A stretch of DNA of 9,121 nucleotides from Christensenella sp. UBA941 (GTDB lineage Bacteria; Bacillota; Clostridia; Christensenellales; UBA941), in NCBI GenBank assembly GCA_002293365.1, contig DBDD01000049.1, forward strand, positions 1 through 9,121. Reading direction: 5' to 3'. A model generated the notes under the pieces. The model was not told the DNA's origin. It searched no databases and worked only from the letters and a program-made list of their open reading frames with translations. Positions within the stretch are counted from its first letter, which is position 1, and the number at the start of each line of letters is the position of its first letter. Below are positions 6,105 through 9,121 of this stretch, piece after piece. The translations under genes were made by a program, and so were the position numbers.

Positions 6105-6134
6105 GGGGCGAAAGGGAACCCTTATGCGTCCCCC
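6105..6134 (-). other. Leader hairpin upstream of the dispanin-aminotransferase-HAD operon
   Basis: On the minus strand GGGG-A-CG-CAT-AAGG, loop GTTC, CCTT-T-CG-CCCC forms about 10 pairs with a bulge and a small internal loop. Its 3' side ends 11 bases before the GGAGGC ribosome site, so it could influence translation or mRNA stability. The octamer ATAAGGGT occurs inside it (6118-6125) and again at 6152-6159. There is no T tail, so it is not a terminator. Confidence 0.4.
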
Positions 6135-6177
6135 GCCTGCCGCGCCCCTCGACCCTTATTTGCGCCAAGCGAAAACT

Positions 6178-6206
6178 ATTATAACTCCATTTTTCTAATT
6201 TGTACA
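6178..6206 (-). promoter_or_regulatory. Promoter of the dispanin-aminotransferase-HAD operon
   Basis: On the minus strand TGTACA (6201-6206, four of six matches to TTGACA), a 17-base spacer and a perfect TATAAT (6178-6183) form the best promoter in the window. It lies in the gap after the MFS stop codon and gives a leader of about 90 bases before the ATG at 6081. Confidence 0.7.
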
Positions 6207-6224
6207 TACCGCCGCCGCGCCGGC

Positions 6225-7385
6225 TTACCGTTTGCGTAAATATACCGACGAAACCGCAACGGCGGCAAACGCAACGAAGGCGGATATCCAAAAGGCGGTA
6301 GATATACTTACTTTCTCTACTGCCGTTCCTAAAATCAGTGGAAACAGCGCGCCGCCGCTGCCCGAGGCAGCGGACATCAGCGTTACGGCGGTACCGGAAC
6401 GGCTTGGCCGCCACTTAGCGGCAAAAGCGACTAGCGTAGACCAAAGCGGGCCCATCGCGAAGCCTATCATACCGACTGCAAGCAGTGAAATCGATAAAGT
6501 TTGGCTTATAGCAAGCAGGATCAATCCTATGGCGACGCCAGCGTAACACCACAGCAATATTTTTCTTGCGTTTATCGAACTAAAGCCGAATATGATCCGG
6601 CTGAGCATCATCGCCAGCCAGAAAAGGGATAACGCGTACGCGCCCGTATCAGGCGCGGCCAGTCCGAGCGTAAAAAGAGAATCAAGAAAACTCGCCGTTC
6701 CCGTTTCCAAGCCGCCGTATAGAAACATCGATAGCATGAGGAGTATAAACGGAGCAAATAAAAAGGGCATAAAGCCTTTGTCCTCTGCTGAGAGCGCCCC
6801 CCGCAAAGGCTTGGCAAAGGGCGTCGTCAGTAAAAACGGGGCCAGCGCGGCTGCGCCGCAATCCGCCATTACAAAAGCGGCGCGCCATGTAAAGCCGAAC
6901 TCTGTTATCAGCCAATTGGTGATAATTGGGCTTAGCATGGCGCCGGCGCAAAACAGGCTCTGCGTGAGATTTATGTATTGTTCCGCCTTGGAAGGAAAAG
7001 CGTCCGTAACAGCAGCCGATAACATCGATTCAACAACGCTGAAACCGACGCCGACGACGAATACTCCCGCCATAAAAGTAAGCGGCGCGCCCGCTATCGA
7101 GGCTATTAGGCAACCGATAATAAAGACGAATACGCCGCCCGAGGCGATGCGTTTTTTACCCAGCTTATCTGAAACGACCCCGAATATGGGCTGAACGATT
7201 AGCATTGCCGCATATTGTACTGTGGCGAACGTTCCCATCATCATAGGGGACAAGCGAAACTCGGTGGATACGCGCAGCAGCGCCAGCTGAAGCCCGGCGC
7301 TCTCGACGCCGAGGCAGAATATCAGCCCCGCGCTTACCCATACCAGTCTCTTATCCAACTCTAAATCCAAGCCCCTTGTCGTCAT
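6225..7385 (-). CDS. Major facilitator superfamily (MFS) transporter
   Basis: This 386-residue inner-membrane protein has about 12 hydrophobic helices in two halves. The loop after helix two carries the MFS motif A, GVVSDKLGKKR (about 69-79), which supports a proton-driven or facilitated carrier. The charged central loop KPLRGALSAEDKG separates the two halves. The substrate is unknown; the length is typical of small MFS permeases and drug/metabolite exporters. The ATG at 7385 is the first possible in-frame start (a TGA lies four codons before it), but no Shine-Dalgarno sequence precedes it and helix one begins soon after, so a leaderless mRNA or an internal TTG start is possible. No clear terminator follows it; the next operon promoter starts about 20 bases beyond its stop. 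It is separated from spoIIE by a strong terminator. Confidence 0.9.
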   Translation of the reverse strand: MTTRGLDLELDKRLVWVSAGLIFCLGVESAGLQLALLRVSTEFRLSPMMMGTFATVQYAAMLIVQPIFGVVSDKLGKKRIASGGVFVFIIGCLIASIAGAPLTFMAGVFVVGVGFSVVESMLSAAVTDAFPSKAEQYINLTQSLFCAGAMLSPIITNWLITEFGFTWRAAFVMADCGAAALAPFLLTTPFAKPLRGALSAEDKGFMPFLFAPFILLMLSMFLYGGLETGTASFLDSLFTLGLAAPDTGAYALSLFWLAMMLSRIIFGFSSINARKILLWCYAGVAIGLILLAISQTLSISLLAVGMIGFAMGPLWSTLVAFAAKWRPSRSGTAVTLMSAASGSGGALFPLILGTAVEKVSISTAFWISAFVAFAAVAVSSVYLRKR

Positions 7386-7483
7386 ATGTATCGAATGTCA
7401 GCGCTATGTGTACTTCCACTGCGGCGTTTACAATTCCTGCCGGAGTCTCCAAAACAATTTATGCCGGCCGACCAATATCCGCG

Positions 7484-7513
7484 TAAATAAACCGCCGGGT
7501 TTGCCGGCGGTTT
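7484..7513 (-). terminator. Rho-independent terminator of spoIIE
   Basis: The stem AAACCGCCGG (minus strand, 7513-7504) pairs perfectly over 10 bp with CCGGCGGTTT (7498-7489), loop CAAAC, and continues into TTTATTTA. It lies about 40 bases after the spoIIE stop. The stem flanks make it possibly bidirectional, but no plus-strand gene runs into it. The 7386-7483 stretch between it and the MFS gene holds no gene and no promoter I would call with confidence. Confidence 0.88.
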
Positions 7514-7554
7514 CAACTAATATCAATGCGCAAAACCATTTTTTCCATCGCTCA

Positions 7555-9121
7555 TTACGCGATCTTCGCTTTCACCCCCACATTCTTCAACCTAACCACT
7601 ATTACAGACTTGTCGTCTTCGCCGCCCGCGAGCTCCGCCGCCAAAAGCAGCGCGTCCGCGGCGGCCTGTGCCGATTCCATGCGCAGGCAATCCGTGAAAA
7701 CCGCCGCGTCCTCCGGCAGGACGTCCCAAACGCCGTCCGACATGAGCACGATTTGATCTTCTTCCGACAGCATGCGCATAAATACCTCCGGCTTGGCCGC
7801 CTCTACAATGCCTATGGGGAGCGATTCGGACGCTATGCGTATACTCCTCCCTTCCTTAACGAGAACCGACGGAACGGCCCCGAATTTGATAAACTCAACC
7901 TTCCCGCTTACACGGTGTATCAAAACCGCGTCGACGGTGGCGTAGGTTTCTCCGCCTCTAAGGATAAGCAGCTTGTTTATCGTCTCCAAAACGCTCTCGC
8001 GGTCGAATCCGGCGGCGTACAGTCCGGTAAAAAGCGATACGGTCGCGCGGGATTCGCGCGCGGCGGATTCGCCCGAGCCCATGCCGTCCGAAAGCACGAT
8101 TACGCAGCGGCCGTCGGCGAGCTGCTGAATACCGAAGCTGTCGCCTGAAACCGTGCCGCCAGGCTTCGTCTTTGCGGCTTTACCGATCTCGACCTCGAAA
8201 TCGAGCGCGTCGGTAAACGTCGCTTCCAGCGCGTTTTTACCTGCACGATTTATCGAAACCAGCCGCATTCTATGCACCGCGGCGTGGGAAACTGCGTTTT
8301 GCAGGCGCGTCCGCGTGGATTTGTCGTCCTTGCCTAAAAAGACTATATGTACCTCCGTATTCAAGCCCACGATCTGCGCGCTAACCTCCTTGGCGCGTAC
8401 TCCCAGCTCGTTTAGCCTCAATAGAATCGAATGCTCCATAGGTTCGTCGAAGTGGATGTCAAAGTCGAGATTTGCCGCCAAGCCGCCCACTACGTTCGCC
8501 ACGGAATCCATCTGCCTGCCCAGGAAGCTCTGGCTGTTAGCGGCGCTCGTCTGTGCGCCGATGCGCGAAAGGTACTCGTCGAAGGAAAGGTCGAGTACGC
8601 GCATGAGCGCGTCAAGCCGCTCACAAATTGCCATCTCCGGCGGCCTTTTGACCGCTCCCTTCAAGCGGTACTCGTCGAGTGCGGTTAGCAGTACTTCCGC
8701 CGTTTCCATCTCGCCGTACCAGCAATGCTGCATGTATGCGCAGCCATCGCATACCCCTCCCACGCATCTGGCGACGATTTCGTCCACCTCTAGCCGCTCC
8801 GGGCGAATTGCGCCCGACGCTGGAAAGAGCTTGGCCATGTCATGGAATACCGCCGCGATGCCCGAAAGGCGCGTTTCAATATGCGTGCGAATCCGCCTAA
8901 GCGCGCTGCGCTCCCTGAATTCCCTACGGCGGCGGGCGTCGAGCATCCTACCGACAGGCGCTATCAGCTTGCCCGGCAATACGAGAAACAACGCCGCGCC
9001 CATAAGAGCGTCACGCATGGGCAGCGCATTCGAAGCAGTGTAGAAGACGACTATAGCCTCCGCGAGCACGAAGCCAAGCGCGACGCCCAAGCGCGTCAGC
9101 CGCCGAAGCGCCCCCGCAGCG
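7555..9121 (-). CDS. spoIIE: Stage II sporulation protein E, serine phosphatase (N-terminus beyond window)
   Basis: SpoIIE is a membrane phosphatase of the sporulation septum; it dephosphorylates SpoIIAA, which frees sigma-F in the forespore, and it also interacts with FtsZ. The window holds the last 521 residues. The visible start (about 12-55) is the end of the transmembrane region. A cysteine cluster typical of SpoIIE follows: C119, C124, C127 and C133 (CVGGVCDGCAYMQHCW). The PP2C domain fills the C-terminal part, with metal-binding aspartates in SGDSF (D327), VLSDGMGSGESA (D345), LMSDGVWD (D462) and GGEDDKS (D502/D503). All are intact, so the phosphatase should be active. The frame is open to the window edge; a TTG at 9090 has been a possible start only by default and is not one, since hydrophobic and family-like sequence continues through it. 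The full protein is usually around 800 residues. Confidence 0.96.
   Translation of the reverse strand, partial: AAGALRRLTRLGVALGFVLAEAIVVFYTASNALPMRDALMGAALFLVLPGKLIAPVGRMLDARRRREFRERSALRRIRTHIETRLSGIAAVFHDMAKLFPASGAIRPERLEVDEIVARCVGGVCDGCAYMQHCWYGEMETAEVLLTALDEYRLKGAVKRPPEMAICERLDALMRVLDLSFDEYLSRIGAQTSAANSQSFLGRQMDSVANVVGGLAANLDFDIHFDEPMEHSILLRLNELGVRAKEVSAQIVGLNTEVHIVFLGKDDKSTRTRLQNAVSHAAVHRMRLVSINRAGKNALEATFTDALDFEVEIGKAAKTKPGGTVSGDSFGIQQLADGRCVIVLSDGMGSGESAARESRATVSLFTGLYAAGFDRESVLETINKLLILRGGETYATVDAVLIHRVSGKVEFIKFGAVPSVLVKEGRSIRIASESLPIGIVEAAKPEVFMRMLSEEDQIVLMSDGVWDVLPEDAAVFTDCLRMESAQAAADALLLAAELAGGEDDKSVIVVRLKNVGVKAKIA

Noticed and set aside
5782..6414. Long 210-codon version of the dispanin-like gene
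   Set aside because: Its first part overlaps the MFS coding region in another frame and reads through the TATAAT promoter; the 99-residue form has the good ribosome site.
7408..8148. Plus-strand open frame (246 codons) crossing the spoIIE terminator and 3' end
   Set aside because: It reads through the terminator hairpin and opposite the PP2C domain, with no recognisable protein.
8153..9043. Long plus-strand open frame (296 codons) antisense to spoIIE
   Set aside because: It is Ser/Arg/Ala-rich shadow sequence opposite clearly conserved SpoIIE residues.
1..9121. Search for CRISPR arrays, tRNA/rRNA, insertion sequences, integrase sites, toxin-antitoxin pairs or defence genes
   Set aside because: No regularly spaced repeats, cloverleaf sequence, transposase, terminal inverted repeats or paired small genes were seen on either strand.

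Overview
The window looks like chromosomal DNA from an endospore-forming member of the Clostridia (Firmicutes) with fairly high GC for that group. The main evidence is a clear SpoIIE phosphatase at the right edge, a protein confined to endospore formers. Strong purine-rich Shine-Dalgarno sites (GGAGG, AAGGAGGG), intrinsic terminators and a clostridial-type CxxC-x17-CxxC zinc-ribbon protein at the left edge agree with this. I see no phage, plasmid, transposon, CRISPR, tRNA or rRNA sequence. The genus cannot be named from this sequence alone.

Layout, left to right: (1) 1-243 (+), the 3' part of a small zinc-ribbon protein, with its terminator at 272-304. (2) 327-1487 (-), a two-domain SAM methyltransferase with a C-terminal Rossmann-like domain. 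It is read from an AT-rich promoter and its base composition is lower in GC than most neighbours. (3) 1750-2388 (+), an orphan polytopic membrane protein followed by a hairpin-rich trailer and a terminator. (4) 2644-3657 (-), gapA (glyceraldehyde-3-phosphate dehydrogenase), with its own promoter and terminator. (5) 3770-6081 (-), a tight three-gene operon: a CD225/dispanin-like small membrane protein, a PLP aminotransferase and a Cof-type HAD phosphatase. A consensus-like promoter at 6178-6206 and a leader hairpin lie upstream. (6) 6225-7385 (-), an MFS transporter. (7) 7555-9121 (-), spoIIE, cut by the window edge and closed by a strong terminator.

Functionally this is mostly housekeeping: central glycolysis (gapA), amino-acid/phosphate metabolism (aminotransferase plus HAD, translationally coupled), transport (MFS) and sporulation control (SpoIIE, which activates sigma-F by dephosphorylating SpoIIAA). 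The less understood parts are the dispanin-like gene heading a metabolic operon, the orphan membrane protein with acidic and histidine residues inside its helices, and the methyltransferase with an AT-rich, repeat-bearing control region. I found no convincing new multi-gene system; the findings are single-locus leads.
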